Made by a program: the position numbers and the translations under genes. This document shows positions 53,370 to 61,835 of a DNA stretch of 64,000 bases, piece by piece; the stretch's first letter is position 1, and each line of letters opens with the position of its first letter. The notes under the pieces were generated by a model. It was not told the DNA's origin. It ran no database searches and saw nothing but the letters and a program-made list of their open reading frames with translations. The DNA comes from Candidatus Heimdallarchaeota archaeon (GTDB lineage Archaea > Asgardarchaeota > Heimdallarchaeia > Heimdallarchaeales > Kariarchaeaceae), in the NCBI GenBank assembly GCA_030149205.1, contig JASBSB010000006.1, forward strand, positions 434,001 through 498,000, written 5' to 3'.

Positions 53370-54557
53370 TTATGTTGGTTTATACCTTGGAAGATCATGA
53401 GATAATGGTTTGTCATCTCGGTATCCTAGAGCATATCTTGCTTGAATGATTTCTTGAACTTGATCAGTTCCCTCATAAATTCTTGCACCTCTGGCGTTCC
53501 TCCAATATCTTTCGACAGGATATTCTCCAGAATAGCCGTATGATCCATGAATTTGAATTGAGTCATCCGCACACTGTGAGGCAACATTTGTGGCATGCCA
53601 TTTCGCCAACGCTGTTTCTTTTGTGTTTCTTCTTCCAACATTTTTCATCCAACCAGCTTTGTAAACCAATAACTCTGCAGTTTCTATCCCTCTGACCATA
53701 TGGGCAATTAGTCTTTGAACCAACTGATGCTGACCAATCTCAACTCCAAAAGTTTTTCTGGTTTTAGCATAAGCAACTGCAGCATCATAGGAAGCCTTTG
53801 CTAATCCTACACTTCCAGCTGCAACGGTGTATCTTCCATTGTCTAAGCAGCTCATTGCAATTTTGAATCCATCACCTTCTTTACCAACCAGGTTTGCTTT
53901 AGGAACCTCAACTTCGTCATACGTGATGAATCCTGTATTTCCTGCTCTCACACCTAACTTGTTCTTGATACTCCCGGTTGAAACACCTTTAAACTCTCTT
54001 TCAACTATAAACGCAGAAATTCCTCTGTGCCCCTTAGATTTGTCAGTATACCCAAATGTCAAAAATTGATCCGCGGTGTCTGCCAAAGAAATCCACATTT
54101 TGTTCCCAGATAAAATATATGAGTCTCCATCTTTTTTAGCGCTTGTTTCAATTGAAGCAACATCTGAACCAGCATTAGGTTCGGTTAGAGCGTAGGTCGC
54201 AATCCGTTTCCCCTGTGCTTGAGGGACAAGGTACTTCTGTTTTTGCTCTTCAGTACCCCATTGAAGCAAACCTAATGAGTTTAATCCAGTGTGAACTGAC
54301 ATGACCACTCGTAAAGATGTATCCACATACTCGAATTCTTCACTCACCAGGCCTAAGGAAATGTAATCTAAGCCTGCACCGCCATACTGTTCAGGAATAC
54401 ACACACCCAGAAAACCATTTTCACCCATCTCAAGAATTGTTTTTCTGTCATAGGTTTGATTTCTATCCATCTCAGGGATTTGGGGTGCCACACTACTAGC
54501 AAAACTCTTTGCAGATTGTCTGATTGTCTTATGTTCATCAGAAAAATCGAAATCCAT
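53370..54557 (-). CDS. acyl-CoA dehydrogenase
   Basis: This 395-residue protein has the full acyl-CoA dehydrogenase layout: helical N-terminal domain, FAD/substrate motifs YALTEPNAGSD and WISLAD, a beta middle domain, and a C-terminal helical domain with the catalytic base Glu in ARIYEGTDQVQEIIQARY. It oxidises acyl-CoA to enoyl-CoA and passes electrons to ETF. The IYEGT position matches short/medium-chain enzymes. A thioesterase and CoaBC lie within 5 kb, but no beta-oxidation operon is present here. Confidence 0.93.
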   Translation of the reverse strand: MDFDFSDEHKTIRQSAKSFASSVAPQIPEMDRNQTYDRKTILEMGENGFLGVCIPEQYGGAGLDYISLGLVSEEFEYVDTSLRVVMSVHTGLNSLGLLQWGTEEQKQKYLVPQAQGKRIATYALTEPNAGSDVASIETSAKKDGDSYILSGNKMWISLADTADQFLTFGYTDKSKGHRGISAFIVEREFKGVSTGSIKNKLGVRAGNTGFITYDEVEVPKANLVGKEGDGFKIAMSCLDNGRYTVAAGSVGLAKASYDAAVAYAKTRKTFGVEIGQHQLVQRLIAHMVRGIETAELLVYKAGWMKNVGRRNTKETALAKWHATNVASQCADDSIQIHGSYGYSGEYPVERYWRNARGARIYEGTDQVQEIIQARYALGYRDDKPLSHDLPRYKPT

Positions 54558-54650
54558 AGTGTATATTACATAAATCAGTTTATCAGTAAATCGATTTGTA
54601 TTTGCTTTTCTAACAATTTTCTAAAAATTGTGTACCAATCTTTACAACTA

Positions 54651-54983
54651 TTAAATTTCAATGTCGATTCCAAGGGCACTTTTCACAAGTTCACGGAGAG
54701 TGCTAGTCTCTCGATCACTGTGTCCTTCTGGACCGGGGATTTCAACAACAACTGGCCATGGTCTCCTAGTTACTCTATTCAATATCATTCTGTTTAGATC
54801 TGCTAATCTTTCAGTGATGATTAAGACTGCAACATTCTCTCTATTTACAAGCTCTATTAGCTTTTCCTGACCATTACCCTCTTTGATTGAATATATTTCT
54901 TTTATCCCAGCGAGATTCAACCCAAGTGCTGTCATTTCATCTGTAATTCCAACAATTTTGGTTCTTGCTTGTCTGCTGCTCAT
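54651..54983 (-). CDS. atpF: A-type ATPase subunit F
   Basis: This 110-residue protein is the small central-stalk subunit F of the archaeal A/V-type ATPase: TKIVGITDEMTALGLNLAGIKEIYSI, then VAVLIITERLADLNRMI and PWPVVVEIPGPEG, matching the family from end to end. It couples rotation of the stalk to the catalytic head. It lies nine bases after subunit H. In most archaea F lies between C and A in one long operon; here only H and F are together. Confidence 0.93.
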   Translation of the reverse strand: MSSRQARTKIVGITDEMTALGLNLAGIKEIYSIKEGNGQEKLIELVNRENVAVLIITERLADLNRMILNRVTRRPWPVVVEIPGPEGHSDRETSTLRELVKSALGIDIEI

Positions 54984-54992
54984 TAGTTACCA

Positions 54993-55304
54993 TCATTCCA
55001 AGACTATCTTCTTGACTGCCTCAATTACTTGAGAACGTTTGCTCTGGCTGGATTTTTGAAGCTCTTCTTTTTTTAGTTCAAATTCTGTTTGAATAGAATT
55101 AATTTGAGACTCACTTTCTTTTTCAACCTTCAGTAATAGTTGCTTCTTTTCCTCTTCTGCTTGTGATTTTGCCTTAGCTATGATCTCATTAGCTTTGGTT
55201 TCTGTTTCAGTTATAAGCTCTTCGACTTGCTTACGGGCTAGGTTTTCTTCCTCATTGATTTTTTTCTCTAAATCAAGAATTTGGTTCAGTATGTCAGAAC
55301 TCAT
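54993..55304 (-). CDS. atpH: A-type ATPase subunit H/G (peripheral stalk)
   Basis: This 103-residue protein is almost entirely a charged coiled coil (LDLEKKINEEENLARKQVEE, KANEIIAKAKSQAEEEKKQL) with Ala/Glu/Lys heptads. It ends with KRSQVIEAVKKIVLE, the usual subunit-H/G C-terminus. It pairs with subunit E in the outer stalk of the A-type ATPase. It sits just upstream of subunit F. The start ATG 55304 is the only good candidate. The family call rests on pattern and neighbour. Confidence 0.85.
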   Translation of the reverse strand: MSSDILNQILDLEKKINEEENLARKQVEELITETETKANEIIAKAKSQAEEEKKQLLLKVEKESESQINSIQTEFELKKEELQKSSQSKRSQVIEAVKKIVLE

Positions 55305-55381
55305 AGATATTCTCCAAATTCACTTAATCAAGTACCTATTAAAAGAAATTTGTTTGTGTGACAGAGGATTTTGAACTTAAT

Positions 55382-55870
55382 TTACTGCTTATTGTAATGT
55401 TTTACCTTAACTCCAACTCCTTTTTGAAATGAGAGAAGAGCATGCGTCGGATGATTGGAAACTCCAACTGCAAGTAAATCTCCCTGTTGATCAAGCACAA
55501 AAACCTCAGAATTGGGTTGAATCCCCTGAGAGGCTGAGCTTATATGTTTTGTGAATAAACTTTTCCCAGTAGCAACAAACGGGACTGCTTCGTCAACCGC
55601 GACCACAATATGATCTTGTAATCCAAATTTTAAGAGAAGTAGTCCTCCTTGATATGTTGGAATAAAACGCCCATCAGTGGGACGAAAACTGAAAGAGAGA
55701 GAACCATTGATATGAACGTAATTTATCCTTCCTGTCTTTTTAGAATATGATACACTAACATTACACTCTTTTACCAGTCTATTTACATCAACAGAGGGAA
55801 ATTGAAAATGCAGGATAGTGGTAAATCGAAGAATATCCAGACTTGTAGGTTCATTTAATCTCTTCAACAA
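55382..55870 (-). CDS. PUA-domain protein like the C-terminus of archaeosine transglycosylase
   Basis: This is a 162-residue protein. The first half (about 1-80) resembles the C2 domain before PUA in archaeal tRNA-guanine transglycosylase (INGSLSFSFRPTDGRFIPTYQGGLLLL). The second half (about 85-160) is a PUA fold (VVAVDEAVPFVATGKSLFTKHISSASQGIQPNSEVFVLDQQGDLLAVG with GVGVKVKHYN at the end). Some archaea split ArcTGT into catalytic and PUA genes. If so, this is the tRNA-binding half; the catalytic part is not in the window. A general RNA-binding PUA protein is the alternative. Confidence 0.65.
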   Translation of the reverse strand: MLKRLNEPTSLDILRFTTILHFQFPSVDVNRLVKECNVSVSYSKKTGRINYVHINGSLSFSFRPTDGRFIPTYQGGLLLLKFGLQDHIVVAVDEAVPFVATGKSLFTKHISSASQGIQPNSEVFVLDQQGDLLAVGVSNHPTHALLSFQKGVGVKVKHYNKQ

Positions 55871-55946
55871 TTTTTGATTTCAAGTATGTATATAAAATTT
55901 GGGACTTTTTCTGTGAAGAAGTTAATGTATATGGATAGACCTATTA

Positions 55947-56978
55947 TTATAGTGTGATTTCAGGTGTGGGAAGATGGGTTTGTTCAGAAAGTGAATATGA
56001 ATATGACAAAATAGTTGTTGATAGAATGAGGATTATTGCACCAACGTACTGAACCATAGTTAAAGGTGTGCTATTAAATAGTGGCAATAGGATGAACAAA
56101 GAGAACGGGTAAGCCAATTCAAAAATGGTTGAGACACTTGCCTTAGTTCTTTTCAAACCAAAGTAATAAATCAAAAGGGAAAGAAGTCCAACTACAATTG
56201 ATAAGTATAACAATGACGTTAGAACAGAAACGTCTGTCGATAGTTTCATTAAATTTGGAAATCCCTCTGGATTAACTGAATTAGGTATAGTAACTAACAC
56301 TGTTAAGAAAATAAAAGCAATCAGAAATCGAAAAGTTGTCATCTGCTGAAATTCGAGTTTTTGTTGACTGTGTTCTAAAAGATATCTTCCAAACACTGTT
56401 GATGCACCCCAAAGGACTGCAGCAGTTAAGCCTAATAACGCTGCTGTAACACCTAATGGATTTGAGAAATTCAATGTCACAATTGAAATTACCCCTGAAA
56501 ATGTGTTTGTTTGATTGCTCAATGAAGGGAAATTAATAAGATAGACACCAATTATCGCAACAAGTGATAAAGGAATATAATTTGAAGGAAGTTTCTCCTT
56601 TAATAATAATTTTGCAAGACCAATTGCTATGATTGGTTGGGTTTGTTGGAGCAAAACTATTACTGCAATAAATTCAAATGGTCTTCCCAAATAAAATGCT
56701 GCTGTTAATGCAATGGTAGCTAATGCACTACCACCTATCCCAATAAATAGCAATGCAAACCAATCAAAACCTGAAAATTTGCCTAAACCCCCAATGTACT
56801 TGAAAACAAGAGGAGATATGATAAGTATTATAATTAGGTGATCTACAAATACCAGTTGAATGGGGCTAATTTTCCCATTAAGCGAAGTACGAACAAAGGC
56901 ATCTGTTGTCCATAAAAACGCTGCAAAGGCGATAAATAAAGGGCCAAAGTTAAATGAAAACTTTGATTTTTCTTCCAT
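55947..56978 (-). CDS. EamA/DMT-family transporter
   Basis: This protein of about 343 residues has ten membrane helices in two EamA repeats (first from about residue 10, second from about 175). The family features are the first-helix segment FIAFAAFLWTTDAFVRTSL, PIQLVFVDHLI and, in the second repeat, GLTAAVLWGASTVFGRYLLE. DMT carriers export metabolites such as amino acids; the substrate is unknown. ATG 56978 (MEEKSKFSF) is chosen over ATG 57041, because the extra 21 residues precede the first helix without any conserved character. Confidence 0.85.
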   Translation of the reverse strand: MEEKSKFSFNFGPLFIAFAAFLWTTDAFVRTSLNGKISPIQLVFVDHLIIILIISPLVFKYIGGLGKFSGFDWFALLFIGIGGSALATIALTAAFYLGRPFEFIAVIVLLQQTQPIIAIGLAKLLLKEKLPSNYIPLSLVAIIGVYLINFPSLSNQTNTFSGVISIVTLNFSNPLGVTAALLGLTAAVLWGASTVFGRYLLEHSQQKLEFQQMTTFRFLIAFIFLTVLVTIPNSVNPEGFPNLMKLSTDVSVLTSLLYLSIVVGLLSLLIYYFGLKRTKASVSTIFELAYPFSLFILLPLFNSTPLTMVQYVGAIILILSTTILSYSYSLSEQTHLPTPEITL

Positions 56979-57084
56979 ATTGTCAATGGAGAATATCGGT
57001 ACAAAAACATTCAGATTATTTATCTTGTAAATTTCAAGCAAGTTTTAATGGGAAAAAATCAGTTTGGACACAAATTATATTCTC

Positions 57085-57750
57085 TTAGATGGAATCGAGT
57101 TTCTCTAAAGCTTTTAAGAGTTCTTCATTATCTTTATCGGTAGTTGGAACTTCAGGAAGTTCAGTTTTCTCCGGACTCTTTTGTGTGCTGGTTTCTTTGC
57201 TAGGTACTGTCTGTGGTGATGGGATAGTCCTTGATAGAGGGGGAGAGACAGGTACACTAGCTGTAGGTTTAGGGATACTGCTGCTTTTAGTAGGAGCAGG
57301 GGGTATAGAAGCAGTAATTGGTGCAGGTTTTGGGGCTACTGATTCAGTCTTTCTCTCTGGAACTGGGGTTGAAGGTATTGAATGATGTGAGATTGGAGTA
57401 GGAATATCAGGATTAACTTTTTGCGGGGTTATGGTACGTTCAATGCTAGACTTTGACTGTTGGACAAGGTCTTCAAGCTTTTTCTCTAATATGGAAACTT
57501 TTTCATTCAACCCTTTCAGATCCGTCTGAGTGGATTGTGCTGCACCTTTTTCCATTCTTATAATTTGATCCTTCATCTGTGTTATTTCTTGGTTGAAACT
57601 GTTTAACCTCTCATCAAGTTCTGCAAATTTTAGACTAACTTGTTCTCTTAACTTATCTATATTTTGAACAATAAATTTTAATGTCCTTTTAATCGGACTT
57701 GCTTCATCAGACACTAAATAGTTTAGGTGATTACTGTTATTAAACTTCAC
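57085..57750 (-). CDS. coiled-coil protein with Pro/Ser/Thr-rich tail
   Basis: I do not recognise a family for this 221-residue protein. Residues about 20-105 form a coiled coil (IDKLREQVSLKFAELDERLNSF, LKGLNEKVSILEKKLEDLVQQ). Residues about 110-195 are Pro/Ser/Thr/Lys rich and low in complexity (repeated PxP, PTP, SIPKPT). The last 25 residues are acidic and helical (NEELLKALEKLDSI). The layout resembles a flexible tether with a short C-terminal binding helix, as seen in adaptor proteins such as those that bind MIT or similar domains. That is inference only. It precedes nothing obvious in an operon; alpha-NAC lies 214 bases further on the same strand. Confidence 0.7.
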   Translation of the reverse strand: MKFNNSNHLNYLVSDEASPIKRTLKFIVQNIDKLREQVSLKFAELDERLNSFNQEITQMKDQIIRMEKGAAQSTQTDLKGLNEKVSILEKKLEDLVQQSKSSIERTITPQKVNPDIPTPISHHSIPSTPVPERKTESVAPKPAPITASIPPAPTKSSSIPKPTASVPVSPPLSRTIPSPQTVPSKETSTQKSPEKTELPEVPTTDKDNEELLKALEKLDSI

Positions 57751-57964
57751 GTTTTATGTGTAGACTAGCTCATTTTAGGTGGTGTTCTCAAATTTTAAAG
57801 TAATTTATGTGGATTAAACTTCATCTCATAATGACAGACTAACTGAATTGGTACTTCCCAAGAAAAAAATACGGTTGAATATGAAGGGCAGAAATATAAA
57901 TTAATTAGGTGAAAAATTTATTGATTATTACGACACCTAGGTAAATAAATTTCAATTAAATCTC

Positions 57965-58372
57965 TCAGGTGGTCAGAGATAATAGAGCATCAGCTAAATC
58001 TCCTTTAGATTTTATTAAAGCTTCACGTGCCTGTTCTGGTGAAACTGATGCTTTATCACTTATAAATTTAACATCTGCATCTGACACTTCAATTTCAACA
58101 ACCTCCTCTTGACTGGTATCTGTATCCAAAGAAGTTTCCCTAACATTACTGGTTGTAATTGTATAGATCTCCTGCCCGCTCATCTTTAAAATTTGTACAG
58201 TTGCATCAGTTAAAATAATTTGTGAGTCTGATTTTTTGATAATGACTTCTTTGACGTCATCAACCTCTTTGACATCCATCTGGTTCATAGCCTGTTTCAT
58301 ACCTTTTTGGGACATTCCGGGAATGTTTTGATTTCTTTTTGCTGCCCTTCTGGCTTTTCTTCTTGCGCTCAT
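57965..58372 (-). CDS. nac: nascent-polypeptide-associated complex protein (alpha-NAC)
   Basis: This 135-residue protein has a basic N-terminus (MSARRKARRAAKRN) that contacts the ribosome. A NAC domain follows (about 30-85; VDDVKEVIIKKSDSQIILTDATVQILKMSGQEIYTI), then a C-terminal UBA helix bundle (about 95-135; DADVKFISDKASVSPEQAREALIKSKGDLADALLSL). Archaeal NAC is a homodimer that shields nascent chains at the ribosome exit. Size and domain order are standard. It is transcribed from the same strand as the tRNA-Gly(CCC) gene 54 bases upstream. Confidence 0.95.
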   Translation of the reverse strand: MSARRKARRAAKRNQNIPGMSQKGMKQAMNQMDVKEVDDVKEVIIKKSDSQIILTDATVQILKMSGQEIYTITTSNVRETSLDTDTSQEEVVEIEVSDADVKFISDKASVSPEQAREALIKSKGDLADALLSLTT

Positions 58373-58426
58373 AATTTAGAATTTTCGTATCATAAATAAA
58401 TTGTTTTGTTTTGTATAATCAAGAGA

Positions 58427-58516
58427 TGCGCAATGCGGGAATTTCGGAGACAATCCTCTATCGAACCCGCTCCCTAAGCTTGGGAAGCTCATGTGCTACC
58501 ACTACACTAATTGCGC
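58427..58516 (-). tRNA. tRNA-Gly(CCC) with a T-loop intron
   Basis: Acceptor GCGCAAT/ATTGCGC pairs perfectly, discriminator A. The D arm is GTGT/GCAC with loop AGTGGTA, and the anticodon stem TGAGC/GCTTA has loop TTCCCAA, anticodon CCC, with no intron there. The T stem GCGGG/CCCGC encloses TTCGA...TT interrupted by a 19-base intron (58442-58460). That intron begins TAGA and ends CCGAAA, like the T-loop intron of tRNA-Gly(TCC). Mature length is 71 bases. Confidence 0.92.
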
Positions 58517-58565
58517 CTACTAATAGAGTTGTGTGAGCTTATTTATAGATTTTTGTCTGTTTTAT

Positions 58566-60608
58566 TCAATTTTTATAGGTTTTTGGTGTAAGTATTTGCT
58601 TATCTTTTACTTTCGTTTCCTTAGGTGTGTGAACCATGATTTTTTCTCCCTCAAAATCATCTAATATAGAATTCAACGTGGGGGATGATGTGTGTCCACT
58701 AAGCTTTAGGCGATCAATGTCTTGCTTGAAATTTAAACCTGATTTTTTGTTTAATAACGCAAATCCAAGACTTGTAGGGGCTTGATATCCAGTAAATAAT
58801 ATACTGGTGTTTGGATCATCTTTAGTTGCCTCTGCTAAACCTCTGGCTGTACCTGCTTGTAGCATACCATGACCACCTATTACTATAGTTTTCTCTATAA
58901 ATTCATCAGGCCTTACAGTTCTGTTCAAACTTAATTGTTTTTTTAATAATGGAGTTGTTTCAAACTGATAACGCAACTTTTTCATAACTGTCGATCCCAT
59001 ACCTGTAATTTTGATTTTCCAGTCTTTAGGGACCCCAGTTTTTATCAATTGATATAGTACCTCCTGAGTTCGTCCTACTGAAAATGCAGGAATCAGGATC
59101 TTATCATATGATTGAAACTTAGATTTAAGTTTATCAGAGTTGGACACTTCATTTGATTCTGCTTTATTGTAATAAGTTCCATCAAAGATAAGTTTTGTTG
59201 CATTATCCAATGGAACTTTTGCCCCAGGAAAAATTACTGTTCCATCTGCATTAAAATCACCAGTATAAATTATACTTTTGTTTCCAATTTTTATTTCAAA
59301 CATAGATGATCCAAATAAATGGGAGGCATTATGTGGAATAATCTCAACATTTGGAAGGATATTTATGCTCTGACCATATTCTATCTCAATGGTTTGATCT
59401 AGTGTATTAAGAATGTTAGATTTGTTAGTCAAATTCGACAGTGTCTTAGAGTTTTTGACAACCTGTTTAGAATAAACTTTCTTCAAAATATTTGCTGTGT
59501 CATTCCACAACATTTCTGAAATTACCTTGGTTTCCTTTGTCATAAACACTGGTAGATTCTTTTGCTCTAAAAATAATAGAGGTAAGGCACCAGAATGATC
59601 AAGATGTGCATGTGATACAAAAACTGCATCTAATCCTTCCAAGTAAGGTAGCCAGTTTGGAATGCTGTTGTTAACAACGCTCATCCCAAAATCAAACAAT
59701 AGCAATCCTGAATTAGTTTTAATAAGAATTGATGAGTGCCCAATGTGGGAACCACCAGGGAAATATATTTTTATCTGTTCTAAAACTTCAGGTCTTGAAA
59801 AAACAAACTTAGGGATCAGATCCATAGCGATTTTTGGTGGAAAATTACTTGCAATGTCTCCATCTAGTGAAACCTTTGGTAGTTTGGAGAGTTTATCACC
59901 AAACACTCTGAAAGACGGGGGAAAATCTTTTAAGAGTGTATCACTTGAATTAATTTTCTTGTACAATTCCTCCCATGAGGTTGAAGTAGGAAGGGAACTT
60001 ACACTTTCGGTAATCATATGTTTAATCAACTGTGATTTTACTGGTGCATCAACCCAATCAGTCAATTCAGACAGAAATTGTTGAGAATATTCATTGAGAT
60101 GTTCAAAAAATACACTCGGTTTGGTTCTCAGAAGTTTTTGAGACCTCGAAATCTTCTGATAGTGTGATATTGTTTGAGAATCTACCTCTGCATGCGTGTA
60201 CTCTTGCAAGTAATAAATTAATTCCTCTGGATTTGGATATCCTATATTAAGTAAATCTCGTAAACTCAATGCAGATTTCATAAGTTCAGCTACTGTAGTG
60301 ACAGACTCAATAAAATAAAAAATGAATACTGTGTTCACTCCATCCAGAAGACCTTTGGAATATATTTGACGTGTTAAACCAATAAATTCATCATCTGAAA
60401 TTTGATCGGAATATTTTTTGTAGTACATAAATTTAGGAATAAACGAGCTATATTCAATTTCATCATTTTGAACTAACCAAAGTAAGTCATTCATATTTTT
60501 TATAAATTCAATATCAAGCTCATGAGGGATGTGTTCATTGTTTTTTCCATTTGCTATCAAGCTAATTATTGAGTGATACAAAGGATTTTCTATCTCATTT
60601 AAATTCAC
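58566..60608 (-). CDS. beta-CASP metallo-beta-lactamase nuclease with long N-terminal region
   Basis: This is a 680-residue protein. The MBL domain starts near residue 285 (GHSSILIKTNSGLLLFDFG) with metal motif SHAHLDHSGALPLLF (about 332) and IPHNASHLFGSSMFEI. The beta-CASP part follows (TKLIFDGTYYNKAESNE, ILIPAFSVGRTQEVL, VIGGHGMLQAGTARGL, LSGHTSSPTLNSI), ending in MVHTPKETK. This is a probable RNA nuclease of the CPSF/RNase J superfamily, but it lacks the KH domains of FttA. Instead it has about 270 helical N-terminal residues with no recognised domain. Confidence 0.88.
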   Translation of the reverse strand: MNLNEIENPLYHSIISLIANGKNNEHIPHELDIEFIKNMNDLLWLVQNDEIEYSSFIPKFMYYKKYSDQISDDEFIGLTRQIYSKGLLDGVNTVFIFYFIESVTTVAELMKSALSLRDLLNIGYPNPEELIYYLQEYTHAEVDSQTISHYQKISRSQKLLRTKPSVFFEHLNEYSQQFLSELTDWVDAPVKSQLIKHMITESVSSLPTSTSWEELYKKINSSDTLLKDFPPSFRVFGDKLSKLPKVSLDGDIASNFPPKIAMDLIPKFVFSRPEVLEQIKIYFPGGSHIGHSSILIKTNSGLLLFDFGMSVVNNSIPNWLPYLEGLDAVFVSHAHLDHSGALPLLFLEQKNLPVFMTKETKVISEMLWNDTANILKKVYSKQVVKNSKTLSNLTNKSNILNTLDQTIEIEYGQSINILPNVEIIPHNASHLFGSSMFEIKIGNKSIIYTGDFNADGTVIFPGAKVPLDNATKLIFDGTYYNKAESNEVSNSDKLKSKFQSYDKILIPAFSVGRTQEVLYQLIKTGVPKDWKIKITGMGSTVMKKLRYQFETTPLLKKQLSLNRTVRPDEFIEKTIVIGGHGMLQAGTARGLAEATKDDPNTSILFTGYQAPTSLGFALLNKKSGLNFKQDIDRLKLSGHTSSPTLNSILDDFEGEKIMVHTPKETKVKDKQILTPKTYKN

Positions 60609-60679
60609 TTAACAGTTGGTAATTTAATTCAAATACAAAAGTTTCTAACAAATGATTAATAATAGTAAATTTGTGAAAT

Positions 60680-61708
60680 TTATTTAATCCCCATAATCTG
60701 TAATGCCGTATTCCAGTGTTCCTCATCAACTGTCTTTAAATTTGCAACAGCGTCAGCCAAATCAACCGGAATAATTTTTGTTCCTTTAAGTGCAGGCATT
60801 TTTCCAAATTCTCCATCTTTAAGGAGATTAATAGCAGCTAGACCCAATCTTGTACACAACACCCGATCATAAGCACTGGGTGGGCCCCCTCGTTGAATAT
60901 GGCCTAGAGTAATTGCTCTGGTTGGGACATTTAATTCATTCTTTAACTCATCCGCAATTTTTTGACCTATGTTTATTTTCTCCATTCTGATGTGCCCAAA
61001 TTCATCCTTTATAAAATGTTCTTCATGCTCTTCTGTGAACCCATAACCCTCTGACACAGCAATAATACCCCATTCCTTCCCAGATTCATACCTTTTCTTT
61101 ATCAACTCTACAACTGTGTTAAAGGGTAATGGATATTCCGGGATGAGAATCACATGAGCACCACCTGCAATTCCAGAGTACAAAGTCAACCACCCTGCAT
61201 GTCTCCCCATAAGTTCAACCACTATAACCCTATCATGTGACTTAGCTGTAGTTTTTACCTTGTCTAAGGCATCTGTTGCTATCGTAACAGCAGTATTGAA
61301 ACCGAAGGTATAATCAGTTTCATCAAGATCATTATCAATTGTTTTAGGAATTCCAACTATACGAATACCTTCTTGAGTAAGTTTATTTGCAACACCCAAG
61401 GTGTCCTCACCTCCAATTGCGATGATTGAATCTAGTTCAAAATTTTGTATTGTTGATTTTATTTTGTTTATCCCTTCAGGGTCTTTGTAGGGATTAACTC
61501 TTCCAGATTTTAAGATTGTTCCTCCTAGGTTTAATAAATCATCAGGGTCATCAGGCAGTGAAAGGGTCTCACCATCCATCAATCCCTTCCAGCCCCCCTT
61601 AAATCCAAAGAATTCATAACCGAGTAACTTTCCATGAATTAAGATTGCGCGTATTACAGTATTCATCCCAGGGGTATCTCCACCTGAGGTTAATATTCCA
61701 ACCTTCAT
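60680..61708 (-). CDS. pfp: 6-phosphofructokinase, pyrophosphate-type signature
   Basis: This 342-residue protein is a PFKA-superfamily enzyme: GILTSGGDTPGMN at the N-terminus, LGGTILKSGRVNPYKDPEG, IGGEDTLGVANKL (about residue 100), GIPKTIDNDLDETDYTFGFNTA (about 120) and ELMGRHAGWL. ATP-type enzymes have Gly-Gly-Asp-Gly-Ser and Gly at the position of the Lys in PKTIDND. Asp in GGEDT and Lys in PKTIDND are the pair that marks PPi-dependent enzymes. A reversible PPi-linked phosphorylation of fructose 6-phosphate is therefore predicted. ATP use is not fully excluded. Confidence 0.9.
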   Translation of the reverse strand: MKVGILTSGGDTPGMNTVIRAILIHGKLLGYEFFGFKGGWKGLMDGETLSLPDDPDDLLNLGGTILKSGRVNPYKDPEGINKIKSTIQNFELDSIIAIGGEDTLGVANKLTQEGIRIVGIPKTIDNDLDETDYTFGFNTAVTIATDALDKVKTTAKSHDRVIVVELMGRHAGWLTLYSGIAGGAHVILIPEYPLPFNTVVELIKKRYESGKEWGIIAVSEGYGFTEEHEEHFIKDEFGHIRMEKINIGQKIADELKNELNVPTRAITLGHIQRGGPPSAYDRVLCTRLGLAAINLLKDGEFGKMPALKGTKIIPVDLADAVANLKTVDEEHWNTALQIMGIK

Positions 61709-61835
61709 AATTTACACGATAAAACTTTATTATTAAAACTGAAGCATCAACTCTAAATTTTTTCTTAATTTATTGTTAGTATTAGCTCCAAGGGTAAGAT
61801 ACTTTAAATCTTGTCACTCTAGTGAGGAGTAGACC

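Noticed and set aside
54456..54797. 113-codon frame opposite the ends of the acyl-CoA dehydrogenase and A-ATPase F genes
   Set aside because: It runs antisense to two recognised genes and has no family resemblance.
57906..57939. TAGGTG/CACCTA hairpin downstream of the coiled-coil gene
   Set aside because: Six base pairs around a 22-base loop; too weak for a terminator or RNA gene. The rest of the 57751-57964 gap holds no C/D boxes.
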